A stretch of 64,000 bases of DNA from positions 30,195,715-30,259,714 of the forward strand of contig OX463829.1 in assembly GCA_949825045.1 (NCBI GenBank). Reading direction: 5' to 3'. The stretch is from Argyresthia goedartella. Lineage: Eukaryota > Arthropoda > Insecta > Lepidoptera > Argyresthiidae. Below are positions 50,856 to 60,369 of the stretch, in pieces. The first letter of the stretch is position 1. Every line of letters starts with the position of its first letter. The position numbers and the translations under genes are program-made. The notes beneath the pieces were generated by a model, which was not told the origin of the DNA, did no database searches, and saw only the letters and a list, made by a program, of their open reading frames with translations.

Positions 50856-51195
50856 TGTTCGATTCCAAATCGATATTCGATCGATGGTTTCGGAACGGCC
50901 ATTTTGAATTTGACGTTGCTGCCAACCTTGCAGTTTTTTGACAACTGACAGACAAAAGCCCTCGCAATGTAACGCGTATTGATTAGGGTATTGAAATTAA
51001 ATCGCAAGCCATCTGGATTGTATTCGGGTTCCCCTCAGGATTGTCTATATAGCTGAGTGTGTTGTGGTTCCCCGAACCAGATAAAGTTCGCATTTACGTG
51101 GCCGATTGGTTTTTCCCACGTAACATAACCTGTGTTGGAACACGGTGCGCGTCGAAGCTGGCCTGCCAGTCATACCTGGTTGGCTGAAGAACCTG
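50856..51195 (+). repeat. BEL-B 5' LTR, left piece
   Basis: It begins TGTTCGATTCC and ends at ACCTG (51191-51195), where BEL-C is inserted. It matches the first 340 bp of the 3' LTR with 2 differences. Confidence 0.95.
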
Positions 51196-51546
51196 TGTCT
51201 AGAAATCAAACTATACCTACAATTCAAGATGCATACATACAAGATACATTCATACAAGATACATTCATCCAAGCCATACATACAACCATACAAGAAGCTT
51301 TCATACAATTTCAAGAAAATCATACATCATACAATGCAAACATGAACTAGGCACCCTATACAAATCAAGATGAAAAAACGACGGCGTCGCGCTGTACCAG
51401 TGCATCGTTCATTACCTCGCGAGCTACGCAAGCGCACGCGCACGTGTTCCATACATTATTTCGAATAATCATCATACAAGCAAAATCATACAGTTTTTCA
51501 TACAATCGTAAGTGCATCAAGAAGCTTCTAAACGCCATAGTTTACA
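51196..51546 (+). repeat. BEL-C 5' LTR (351 bp)
   Basis: It runs from TGTCTAG to GTTTACA and is rich in CATACA/ATACA motifs. It contains 42 bp after the first TGT that are absent from the 3' LTR. Confidence 0.93.
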
Positions 51547-51563
51547 TGGTCCTTCGAGCCGGA
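51547..51563 (+). other. BEL-C primer binding site (tRNA-Tyr)
   Basis: TGGTCCTTCGAGCCGGA directly follows the LTR. It is complementary to the conserved 3' end of animal tRNA-Tyr (...TCCGGCTCGAAGGA plus CCA). The match covers 17 bases. Confidence 0.85.
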
Positions 51564-52054
51564 TTTCAAGAAGATCCAAAAACATCCAATAAATCAGCCG
51601 TATACCTAAACAGGAGTGGAAACAAGAGACAAGGTGTTGCATTCGAGTGAGTCCGTTCCAATATATTAATTTTTCAATAAAATCATAAAGTACCAATTTA
51701 ATTTATGCAAATTTTCATATCCAACTAAGCTACCTTGCTATCTAGCTTCATTTATTCATTTATTTTTGTCGAATTCCAACAAGAAAGTCAATAATTTTTC
51801 AATACAATTTCGCAAGTAATAAAATCATAAGTTGTTTACGACATAAAACTGAGCACCGTCCTGCTGACCTTGAGTGCCGCATAACTCGCCCCATTGTCCT
51901 CCGGCCGCCGCCCGCTGGACAAATTTTTCAATATTACCCTCTAAACCCATTAGCTATTTGAGTGTGAGTTATTCGATTTGGGAGTGAATTTGCACGACTT
52001 TCTTGCTATAAATACATTTCACTTTAGGACTCAACCTCGACACAGTTCGTCAAG
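51564..52054 (+). other. BEL-C leader
   Basis: About 490 bp of untranslated leader lies before the gag-pol ATG. It has no conserved ORF. Confidence 0.6.
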
Positions 52055-55000
52055 ATGTCATTGTCCGAATTATCGCGAAAACGAGGTGCATACAAGGGCC
52101 AATTAACCAACTTTGTTAACTATGTAAACAGTTTGCAACCAACCAACAATCAACCAAATCCCGATTCACTGCAGTTGATTGAGCTACGTTTGAGAGTGTC
52201 AAAAATGGAATCTATGTTTACGCTATTCGACGAAGTACAAACAACAATTGAATGCCTTGTTGATCAAAAAGATTCTGACCAACAGTTCGCTGAGAGAACC
52301 TCATTCGAGTCCTTGTTTTATTCAAACTTAGCAAAAGCAACTGAGTTATGTGATCGCCTTAACGTGAATTCCTCTGATGGCCACCACTCGTCCTCTGATT
52401 CCGAGGCAGGGACTGTCACGCACAAAGTTATGAAACAAACAAAACACGGCGTCAAGCTGCCTACTATTCAGATTCCCAAATTCAGTGGCGCTTATGAGGA
52501 ATGGCTGGAGTTCCGCGATACATACTTATCACTGATTCACACTAACACAACAATTACAAGTATACAAAAATTTCATTACTTAAGGGCGTCCTTGCAGGGG
52601 AGCGCTGCTCAAATAATACGGTCACTTGAATTTTCATCTGACAATTACAAAGTTGCCTGGGATTTGTTGTGCGATAGGTATAATAACACCAAATTGTTAA
52701 TCCAAAACCATATACAAGCCATTTTTGCCCTAGATTCGATTAAAAAAGAATCTGCCCAATCCATTAGACAGATTATAGACACTTTCAATAAGAATCTTCG
52801 TTCACTGGAAGTATTAGGTGAACCCACTAATTCGTGGGACACACTGATTATATACATCATGTCAACAAAGCTTGATCAGAAAACCCTACGAGAGTGGGAA
52901 GAACACAAAACTACATTAAAAACAATAACATTGAACGATTTTCACGTATTCTTAAAAAATCGGGCTGATTTATTAGAAACCATACAATTAAGTCAAAAAA
53001 CAGAAACACGACACAGACAAACAGAACATGTTAAGGGATTTGCAGCTGTAACAAACAGTGCAGACAGTAATAATAACAACTCATCGAGCTGCCCTCTTTG
53101 CTCAAACAATCATTACGTATACAACTGCGAGATATTTCTCAGTCAATCGAACCACGAGAGAGTCGAAACTGCCAAAAGATACAAATTATGCCTAAATTGT
53201 TTAAGACCAGGTCATCAAGCTCGTGTGTGTCGTTTAGGACCGTGCAAGAAATGTCCTCGCTATACAAAACACAATACATTAATTCATGAGGATACATACA
53301 AAGACAGAAATACAAATACACAAAGATATACAAATGCCTATGGAGATACAAACACACAGAGATACACAAATACATACGGTGATACAAATACACATAGATA
53401 CACAAATACATACGGTGATACAAATACACAGAGATACAAAAATACATACGGTGATACAAATGCACAAAGATATACAAATACATACGGTCACATGAATGGA
53501 CAAGGACATACAGATACAAATGAACAAGATTATACAAATACAGGTGAAATTGCAAATACACAAGAATATACAAATACAAATATACAACGAAACAATCCAC
53601 ATACATCAAATCAAACACAGAATCATACATCACTCTCAGTCCAGAATACGGCAGAGCAAGTGCTACTATCCACAGCACTCATATACATCATAGATAAAGA
53701 TAACCAGCGGCACGAAGCTAGAGCAATACTTGATTCAGGAAGTCAAGCTTCATTCATGACAGAAGCACTCATGAAAAAACTTAAACTCAAAGCGACTAGC
53801 ATACAATCTTCCGTCACAGGAATCAACCAATCAACCACGAAAATATCCAAACGTTGCAATACATCTATAGAGTCAAGGATAAATCCATACAAGGTCAATA
53901 TGTCATTCCTGATTCTACCCAGCATTGCGACCATAGGAAACAGTACAACAAACATAGATAAACTAAACATACCAAAACACATTACTTTGGCTGACCCCGA
54001 ATTCAACCATCCGCCAAGAATCGATATTCTTCTTGGCGCAGACATTTTCTGGGAAATCCTGGATCAAGGACAGGTGCGTCTAGGTACACGTAGTCCTATC
54101 CTACAACAAACCAAATTCGGATACGTGGTATCGGGGCCCACCGGTGGTCACACACAAAACGTAACATGCAATTTTATACAACAAGACAATATACAAGAAA
54201 CACTATCCAAATTCTGGACTCTTGAGGAGGTACCCGAACAATCAAAACACATCTATTCAAAGGAAGAAATACAATGTGAAGAAAACTTTAAACAGACATT
54301 TACAAGAATGCCCGACGGTAGATTTTCTGTCGAAATACCTCTCAAGAAACCAGAATCTGAACTTGGAGATTCGTTCCAAAGAGCAAAACAATGTTATATG
54401 TCGCTAGAACGACGATTGGCTTGCCAGCCACTGTTAAAACAAATGTACACAGATTTTATGATAGAATACGAAACATTAGGCCACATGACAAAATTAAACT
54501 TAAATACATACACTGATCACAACAACAAAGTACCGTTCTATTTGCCGCACCATGGAGTTTTAAAGGAAAGTAGTGAGACCACAAAGCTACGTGTTGTTTT
54601 TAATGCCAGTGCATCAACGAGCAGCGGAGTGTCATCAAATGACATTCAGATGGTCGGTCCAACTATCCAAAGCGATTTGTTGTCTCTTTTACTCAGATTT
54701 AGGCATCATCGTTATGTACTAACAGGCGACATCGAGAAAATGTACCGGCAGGTACTTATACACCCAAACCAACGGCACTTACAACAAATACTTTGGCGAG
54801 CTAATCCAAATGAAGATTTACACACTTACCAATTAAACACAGTGACATATGGAACTTCGTCAGCTCCTTATTTGGCGATTCGATGTTTGAAACAATTAGC
54901 TGATGAATGCAAAGATGAAACTATAACGAAGATAATCAACGAAGACATGTATGTTGATGACCTCTTAACTGGTAGTCAAACAATCGAACAATTGATCAAG

Positions 55001-57655
55001 ATTAAACATGCCGTCACACAAGTTTTATCTTCCGGTGGTTTTCCACTTAGAAAGTTTCGATCAAATGTTCGGGATATTCTCACTCAAAACCATTCAACAC
55101 TTCCAACTCAAAATCTTAATTTAACCGAACAAAATTCCTCGAATACACTGGGGTTAGGATGGTCACCCGACCCAGACAATTTATATTTCACAATCAATCT
55201 ACAATTAAACACGGTATACACCAAACGATCTATTCTATCCACTATCGGACAGATATTCGATCCATTAGGTTTACTAAGTGTTTGTGTAATTCAGGCGAAA
55301 ATTATTTTACAAAAACTTTGGTTATTAAAATTATCATGGGATGAGACACTTCCCCACGACGTAATCACTATTTGGCGAAAATTCATTACAGATTTGCCCA
55401 AACTAAATCAAATTAAAATTCCTCGTCGCGTTGTCTGTGACAATCCGAGTGTGATTGAATTGCACACTTTTGCTGATTCGTCACAAGATGCGTATGGCGC
55501 ATGCTTGTATGTTAGGTCAGTATCTAACGACACTGTTTCAGTGCAATTGCTATGCGCAAAAAGTAGGGTAGCGCCGTTGAAGCCGACGACTATACCGCGT
55601 CTGGAGTTGTGCGGAACCCTCATCGCAGCGCGATTAACTGACAAAGTGGTTAGAGCGTTTAGATTACCCATAGATAGATGTTTTTTGTGGACCGATTCCA
55701 CGATAGTATTAGGATGGTTAAAAACTTCCCCTCACAAATTAAAACAATTCGTTAGAAATAGAGTATCTGAAATTCAAGAACTAACTGAAAAATACACATG
55801 GCGTCACGTGCCTACTTTAGAAAACCCAGCCGATCTCTTATCTAGAGGTGTGAATATATCCGACATTGAAAATTCGAAAAAGTGGTGGACCGGACCAGAT
55901 TTTTTAAAACTTACACAAGAATTTTGGCCTAATTTCAATCAGAATATAATTCCAAATGATATTCCAGAAACAATTTCGAATGTTGCAACCAATATATTAA
56001 ATACCCACACATTCAATTTTGACGCATTTTCCAAATTATTAACAATGAAACGATCATTCGCTTGCGTGTTGCGTTTTTTGAACAATTGTAAAAAGAATAC
56101 CAACAAAAAATATGGTCCATACAACGTTGAGGAGTTAGAAACAGCATTTACACAGTTGCTCAAATGGTCTCAGATGGAGTCATTTGAAGAATACAATTTA
56201 CTTATACAAAACAAACAGTTACCAAACAAAAACAGACTTTTACACTTATCACCATTCTTAGACAATCATGGCCTTATGAGGGTAGGTGGTAGGTTAAACA
56301 ATTCAGACTTCGAATTTGAGAAAAAACACCCGATACTTATTTCATGTAAACATCCCATTGCACGACTTATTTTTACCGATAAACATATTCAGTTGATGCA
56401 CGCAGCACCCCAATTATTGCTGGCTTCTATCAGGGAAGAATTTTGGCCTATCGGGGGGCGAAATATGGCTAAACTTGTCGCACACAAATGTCAAAGATGT
56501 ACTAGAATGAAAGCACAAACAGTCAGACCTATCATGGGTCAACTACCGGAGCAGCGTCTTAGTGCCGGTTACCCTTTTCAAACGACAGGCGTTGATTATG
56601 CTGGCCCAATGCTAGTAGCTGACAGAAAAGGACGTGGTTGCAGACTATCCAAAGTATACGTTGCGGTGTTTGTTTGTTTCACGACAAAGGCCATTCATCT
56701 AGAGCTGGTTACAGAGTTAACAAAGGAAGCCTATATAGCTGCGTTGCGCAGATTCATCGCACGCAGATCTAAGCCCACCGCCATTTTCTCTGACAACGGA
56801 ACCCAATTCGTAGGAGCAAAAAACGAAATACAAAGATTCTTTAAACAAAATGCATCCCCGTTAGCAGAAACAATGGCGAATGAAAATATACAATTCAAGT
56901 TTATTCCTGCCTACGCTCCGCATTTTGGCGGACTGTGGGAGGCAGGAGTCAAATCATTCAAATATCATCTAAACAGAGTCTTATCCAATTCACACTTAAC
57001 ATTTGAAGAACTATACACTACATTAGTCCAAATTGAAGCAATTCTCAATTCAAGGCCGCTCTCCCCACTTTCTGCTGATCCTAGTGATCTCATCCCATTA
57101 ACTCCCGGTCACTTCTTGGTCGGACGATCCCTCACTGCTTTGCCGAGTCCGCCGTTACTCCTTAGGAATGAGAACAGGCTGCAACGATGGGAAAGAGTCG
57201 AACAGTTACGCCAGCACTTCTGGAGCAGATGGCATAAGGAATACGTCGCCGAACTCCAACAGAAGACAAAATGGAAATCTTCCTATGGACGTCTAGAAAA
57301 GGACATATTGGTATTAATAAAGGATGATACATTACCTCCCATGAAATGGAGTCTTGGTCGCGTCGTTGACGTACATCCAGGCAGCGACGGAGTTAACAGA
57401 GTAGCAGATATACAAACTTCAAAAGGAATTATAAGAAGAGCATTTAACAAGATATGTCCTTTACCAATGGGAGAAGAGAAGCTTGATGTTGAAAGCCAAG
57501 CATTCAACGCGGCGGGACATGTAAGATACATTCATACAAGATACATTCATCCAAGCCATACATACAACCATACAAGAAGCTTTCATACAATTTCAAGAAA
57601 ATCATACATCATACAATGCAAACATGAACTAGGCACCCTATACAAATCAAGATGA
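52055..57655 (+). CDS. gag-pol: BEL/Pao Gag-Pol polyprotein (intact)
   Basis: The ORF has 1866 codons. Gag has the DUF1759-type body (TIQIPKFSGAYEEWLEF ~146) and zinc knuckles (CPLCSNNHYVYNC, CLNCLRPGHQARVC ~348-392). A Tyr/Thr/Asn-rich repeat tract follows (~415-510). Then protease (ILDSGSQASF ~560), RT (LTGDIEKMYRQV ~885, MYVDDLLTG ~964), RNase H (LHTFADSSQDAYGA ~1135), integrase zinc finger (~1442-1490) and core (GVDYAGP ~1513, SDNGTQF ~1578, WEAGVKSFK ~1630). All catalytic residues are present. The last ~45 residues are encoded by the 3' LTR. Confidence 0.96.
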   Translation: MSLSELSRKRGAYKGQLTNFVNYVNSLQPTNNQPNPDSLQLIELRLRVSKMESMFTLFDEVQTTIECLVDQKDSDQQFAERTSFESLFYSNLAKATELCDRLNVNSSDGHHSSSDSEAGTVTHKVMKQTKHGVKLPTIQIPKFSGAYEEWLEFRDTYLSLIHTNTTITSIQKFHYLRASLQGSAAQIIRSLEFSSDNYKVAWDLLCDRYNNTKLLIQNHIQAIFALDSIKKESAQSIRQIIDTFNKNLRSLEVLGEPTNSWDTLIIYIMSTKLDQKTLREWEEHKTTLKTITLNDFHVFLKNRADLLETIQLSQKTETRHRQTEHVKGFAAVTNSADSNNNNSSSCPLCSNNHYVYNCEIFLSQSNHERVETAKRYKLCLNCLRPGHQARVCRLGPCKKCPRYTKHNTLIHEDTYKDRNTNTQRYTNAYGDTNTQRYTNTYGDTNTHRYTNTYGDTNTQRYKNTYGDTNAQRYTNTYGHMNGQGHTDTNEQDYTNTGEIANTQEYTNTNIQRNNPHTSNQTQNHTSLSVQNTAEQVLLSTALIYIIDKDNQRHEARAILDSGSQASFMTEALMKKLKLKATSIQSSVTGINQSTTKISKRCNTSIESRINPYKVNMSFLILPSIATIGNSTTNIDKLNIPKHITLADPEFNHPPRIDILLGADIFWEILDQGQVRLGTRSPILQQTKFGYVVSGPTGGHTQNVTCNFIQQDNIQETLSKFWTLEEVPEQSKHIYSKEEIQCEENFKQTFTRMPDGRFSVEIPLKKPESELGDSFQRAKQCYMSLERRLACQPLLKQMYTDFMIEYETLGHMTKLNLNTYTDHNNKVPFYLPHHGVLKESSETTKLRVVFNASASTSSGVSSNDIQMVGPTIQSDLLSLLLRFRHHRYVLTGDIEKMYRQVLIHPNQRHLQQILWRANPNEDLHTYQLNTVTYGTSSAPYLAIRCLKQLADECKDETITKIINEDMYVDDLLTGSQTIEQLIKIKHAVTQVLSSGGFPLRKFRSNVRDILTQNHSTLPTQNLNLTEQNSSNTLGLGWSPDPDNLYFTINLQLNTVYTKRSILSTIGQIFDPLGLLSVCVIQAKIILQKLWLLKLSWDETLPHDVITIWRKFITDLPKLNQIKIPRRVVCDNPSVIELHTFADSSQDAYGACLYVRSVSNDTVSVQLLCAKSRVAPLKPTTIPRLELCGTLIAARLTDKVVRAFRLPIDRCFLWTDSTIVLGWLKTSPHKLKQFVRNRVSEIQELTEKYTWRHVPTLENPADLLSRGVNISDIENSKKWWTGPDFLKLTQEFWPNFNQNIIPNDIPETISNVATNILNTHTFNFDAFSKLLTMKRSFACVLRFLNNCKKNTNKKYGPYNVEELETAFTQLLKWSQMESFEEYNLLIQNKQLPNKNRLLHLSPFLDNHGLMRVGGRLNNSDFEFEKKHPILISCKHPIARLIFTDKHIQLMHAAPQLLLASIREEFWPIGGRNMAKLVAHKCQRCTRMKAQTVRPIMGQLPEQRLSAGYPFQTTGVDYAGPMLVADRKGRGCRLSKVYVAVFVCFTTKAIHLELVTELTKEAYIAALRRFIARRSKPTAIFSDNGTQFVGAKNEIQRFFKQNASPLAETMANENIQFKFIPAYAPHFGGLWEAGVKSFKYHLNRVLSNSHLTFEELYTTLVQIEAILNSRPLSPLSADPSDLIPLTPGHFLVGRSLTALPSPPLLLRNENRLQRWERVEQLRQHFWSRWHKEYVAELQQKTKWKSSYGRLEKDILVLIKDDTLPPMKWSLGRVVDVHPGSDGVNRVADIQTSKGIIRRAFNKICPLPMGEEKLDVESQAFNAAGHVRYIHTRYIHPSHTYNHTRSFHTISRKSYIIQCKHELGTLYKSR
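53304..53490 (+). repeat. 36-bp in-frame tandem repeat in BEL-C gag
   Basis: About five copies of a 36-bp unit encode 12-residue units of the form TNTQRYTNTYGD, between the zinc knuckles and the protease. Copies differ at a few bases. Confidence 0.85.
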
Positions 57656-57828
57656 AAAAACGACGGCGTCGCGCTGTACCAGTGCATCGTTCATTACCTC
57701 GCGAGCTACGCAAGCGCACGCGCACGTGTTCCATACATTATTTCGAATAATCATCATACAAGCAAAATCATACAGTTTTTCATACAATCGTAAGTGCATC
57801 AAGAAGCTTCTAAACGCCATAGTTTACA
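57520..57828 (+). repeat. BEL-C 3' LTR (309 bp)
   Basis: It starts TGTAAGATACATTC after GGCGGGACA and ends GTTTACA. It matches the 5' LTR exactly by eye apart from the missing 42 bp. Confidence 0.92.
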
Positions 57829-57833
57829 ACCTG

Positions 57834-58037
57834 TCTACCAAGAAGAGCCTAGGGTGCACCCGGGCCTTGCAGAGAGACAGGAACTTGACGGGACCGAAGC
57901 ACAGATCAGGTTAGATCGACTCCATAAGTATTAGCTCGGTGAATCGCCGACGTTCACACTTCTTGGCATCTGATCGCTACGCTACCTCGTAGCTGATGGG
58001 CCCCTGCGAGGTCATTAGGTGCCGAGAAGCCTGAACA
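57834..58037 (+). repeat. BEL-B 5' LTR, right piece
   Basis: It resumes with TCTACCAAG after the second ACCTG copy and ends CCTGAACA. It differs from the 3' LTR by one base (ACTTG versus AGTTG near 57892). Confidence 0.94.
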
Positions 58038-58653
58038 TTTTGGTAGCAAGAGCGTGGTTTCCTGAGATTTGCAGCCGTCAAGGGCTCCAGGAACCCACGA
58101 TTTGGGACTATCAATCTGTAGGTATAGGCGGTTATTAGCTAACTTGGTGTTGTTCCTGTATCCACATAGATTGGTAGTATTGTAAGCTATAAGTCTGTTG
58201 CTGGTAGTAGACAGACAGATATTACAGTTTTCCCTAAATGACCAGTTGTACTGAGATGTGACTCAGAATAGTAGGTACTCAACTTAGGTACATTGTAGGT
58301 GAATTGAAATTTGCATTGAAGTACCAGTTAGTCAATCTATTAGTGGTCTAGTAATGCTAATGAATGTTTGGTTAACATAGGTAGTTACATCTATTGATAG
58401 CAGGCTATTACATTGTTTTCAGTTTATAGCAATTTATAACTTGAACTAATATTGACTATCTGTGTGTGTTATAATGATAAAGGGAAACTAAATTGTATTT
58501 ACAGAATTTATATAGATATAAAACTCGGTTCCTATTGTTTAAGGAAAACAGCATTGTTTAAGTTGTGGTTTAGGGTTCCCTCGTTTGGGTTATAGACTGG
58601 AGGGTCCAATGAAGTTGAGTTGCTGCAAATTGTGAGTAAGTATCGTTCCGATC
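58038..58653 (+). other. BEL-B primer site and leader
   Basis: The likely primer site is TGGTAGCAAGAGCGTGG at 58041-58057, 3 bases after the LTR. I could not assign the tRNA. The rest is an untranslated leader without an ORF. Confidence 0.6.
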
Positions 58654-60369
58654 ATGTCGTTATCTGAAATCCAGAAGGGTGTTTCTAAGGAACTCAGATG
58701 GTTTTCCTCCGCACACGGTCTGATAGACCGTTTAGATAGGCATGATGTGGTATTGGAGCGGTCTATGGACGTTAAGGAACGTTACAACAGGGTGCTCGAA
58801 TTGTCCGCGCAGGCGGAATCAGTTGATGGTTGCGCACCTGACAGGCTGTCACGGTTGCTAGGGGATGTCGACCAATGTATGGAGATGGCAGCTGCTATCA
58901 CGCAGAAGGCTGCGGACATACGTAGACAGCGCGAGTCCAGCCATGGTGGTGACATTGAAGCACCTCTGCCGCATCAGGGATCGGGGACCAGGTTACCCGT
59001 TATAACTATGCCTACCTTTGACGGCGTGTCCGGAGAATGGATGAGCTTCATCAATCTGTTCGACAGTTTGGTGCACTTGCGATCGGACATTACCAAGTCT
59101 GTCAAGATGGCTCAGCTGGTGGCAGCATTAAGGGGTGAGCCTAGGGAGCTGGTCGCTCATTTGACAGTTACGGAGGGTAACTATGAAACGGCCAGGCAAT
59201 TGTTGGTCAGACGTTACCATAACAAACGGAGGTTGGCCGATGCCCAACTGAACCGTTTGTTTAGTATCCCGGTTGTGAACAAGGTCGGGGCCATACAGAC
59301 GGAGGTTTTGAACCCCTTGTTGTCCGTCACCAAGGCTCTAGAGAATCTTGGACTTCCGGTTGGTGAATGGTCGTACCTACTGTTGTACATTGTACTTTCC
59401 CGCCTACCCGCTGACGTGCAGACTCGTTTCGAACAGTCTCACGGGAGGTCGGCCGAGGACCTGCCCGCCTTCTCCGACTTGGTCGGATTCTTGGAAGAGG
59501 AGGCTCGACGGGCAGAGAATTTGGGGTTGACGGTCACACATCCTTCGGAGCCACAGAGAGCTGCCGGGAGCGCTGTGAGTAGGGGCCCTCCGACGAGGAA
59601 GGACCGCACCAACCGGCAGTCATATGGGACTGTGAGTGCATTGACCCCACATAGTGAGACCTGCCCATGTTGTAGGCAGATTGGCCATGCTGTGGCCAAT
59701 TGCAATAAGTTCGGGGAACTTAGGGTTCAGGGACGGCGCCGGATGGCCAAGCAGCGGAGCTGGTGTTTCCTGTGCCTCGGGCCACACATGGCTAGGGACT
59801 GCACGAGCACAAAAATGTGCGGATATTGTGGTGGGGCCCACAACAATCTGTTGTGCATGAACCGGTCCGGCCAACAGCCTCCACAGGGCCGTACCCAGGG
59901 TGACACGGCATGGGGCCCTGAGAATTCGTTTGCGACTCGGAGCGCAACTCAGGGGCCAATGTCCCCACGTGCACAGGGCGGTACTAGGGTGCAGGGCCGC
60001 ACTCAGGGTCATCACATGGGGGGCCCTGAGTTTTCGGTTGCGACTCAGCATCCGACTCAGCGGGACATTGGGTATGTTGAGCAGGCCGTAACGGGCGGGT
60101 GGCATGGGACACCTTCGAGCTATGCGGATGCGGTTCGGACGCCGCCTCAGTTGTCGCCCCGCTCGTCGCCTCGTCCTCGTCGGTCGCATGTGATGTCCCC
60201 CCCGCTCATGGAGCGGCCACGGTTGAATTCACGCCCACCCCCCTTCGGGGGGCGTCGTAGGGTGGCAATGGAACCGGCGCGTGGGCCATTTGTACAATGG
60301 GACCCTCTGGCGTATAGCTGCCTACCTGATCGGTTACAGGCACAGTGGGGCCCCGGGGGCCCTCGCTAG
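58654..60369 (+). CDS. gag: BEL-B Gag
   Basis: The ORF is 571 residues. It has an N-terminal coiled region, a DUF1759-type body (VITMPTFDGVSGEWMSF ~115, LLVRRYHNKRRLADAQL ~185) and three zinc-knuckle-like motifs (CPCCRQIGHAVANC, CFLCLGPHMARDC, CGYCGGAHNNLLC, ~334-395). The C-terminal part is Gly/Pro/Gln-rich with two loosely repeated GRTQG...GPE segments. It ends at TAG 60367-60369. The same frame stays open beyond the stop into the protease, so the TAG separates gag from pol in one frame. Confidence 0.9.
   Translation: MSLSEIQKGVSKELRWFSSAHGLIDRLDRHDVVLERSMDVKERYNRVLELSAQAESVDGCAPDRLSRLLGDVDQCMEMAAAITQKAADIRRQRESSHGGDIEAPLPHQGSGTRLPVITMPTFDGVSGEWMSFINLFDSLVHLRSDITKSVKMAQLVAALRGEPRELVAHLTVTEGNYETARQLLVRRYHNKRRLADAQLNRLFSIPVVNKVGAIQTEVLNPLLSVTKALENLGLPVGEWSYLLLYIVLSRLPADVQTRFEQSHGRSAEDLPAFSDLVGFLEEEARRAENLGLTVTHPSEPQRAAGSAVSRGPPTRKDRTNRQSYGTVSALTPHSETCPCCRQIGHAVANCNKFGELRVQGRRRMAKQRSWCFLCLGPHMARDCTSTKMCGYCGGAHNNLLCMNRSGQQPPQGRTQGDTAWGPENSFATRSATQGPMSPRAQGGTRVQGRTQGHHMGGPEFSVATQHPTQRDIGYVEQAVTGGWHGTPSSYADAVRTPPQLSPRSSPRPRRSHVMSPPLMERPRLNSRPPPFGGRRRVAMEPARGPFVQWDPLAYSCLPDRLQAQWGPGGPR

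Larger units (their letters stand above)
51196..57828 (+). mobile_element. BEL/Pao retrotransposon BEL-C, complete, inserted in BEL-B 5' LTR
   Basis: The element is 6633 bp with the exact target duplication ACCTG (51191-51195 and 57829-57833). LTRs are 51196-51546 (351 bp) and 57520-57828 (309 bp); they are identical where they align, apart from a 42-bp length difference near the start. It has a tRNA-Tyr-type primer site and a single intact gag-pol ORF. It is very recent and looks autonomous. Confidence 0.95.

Noticed and set aside
51132..51650. Small ORFs across the BEL-B LTR/BEL-C boundary as a novel gene
   Set aside because: They span LTR sequence and an insertion junction, so they are accidental open frames.
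53281..53600. Regularly spaced repeats resembling a CRISPR array
   Set aside because: The units are contiguous 36-bp coding repeats inside the BEL-C gag frame, without spacers, in a eukaryotic element.
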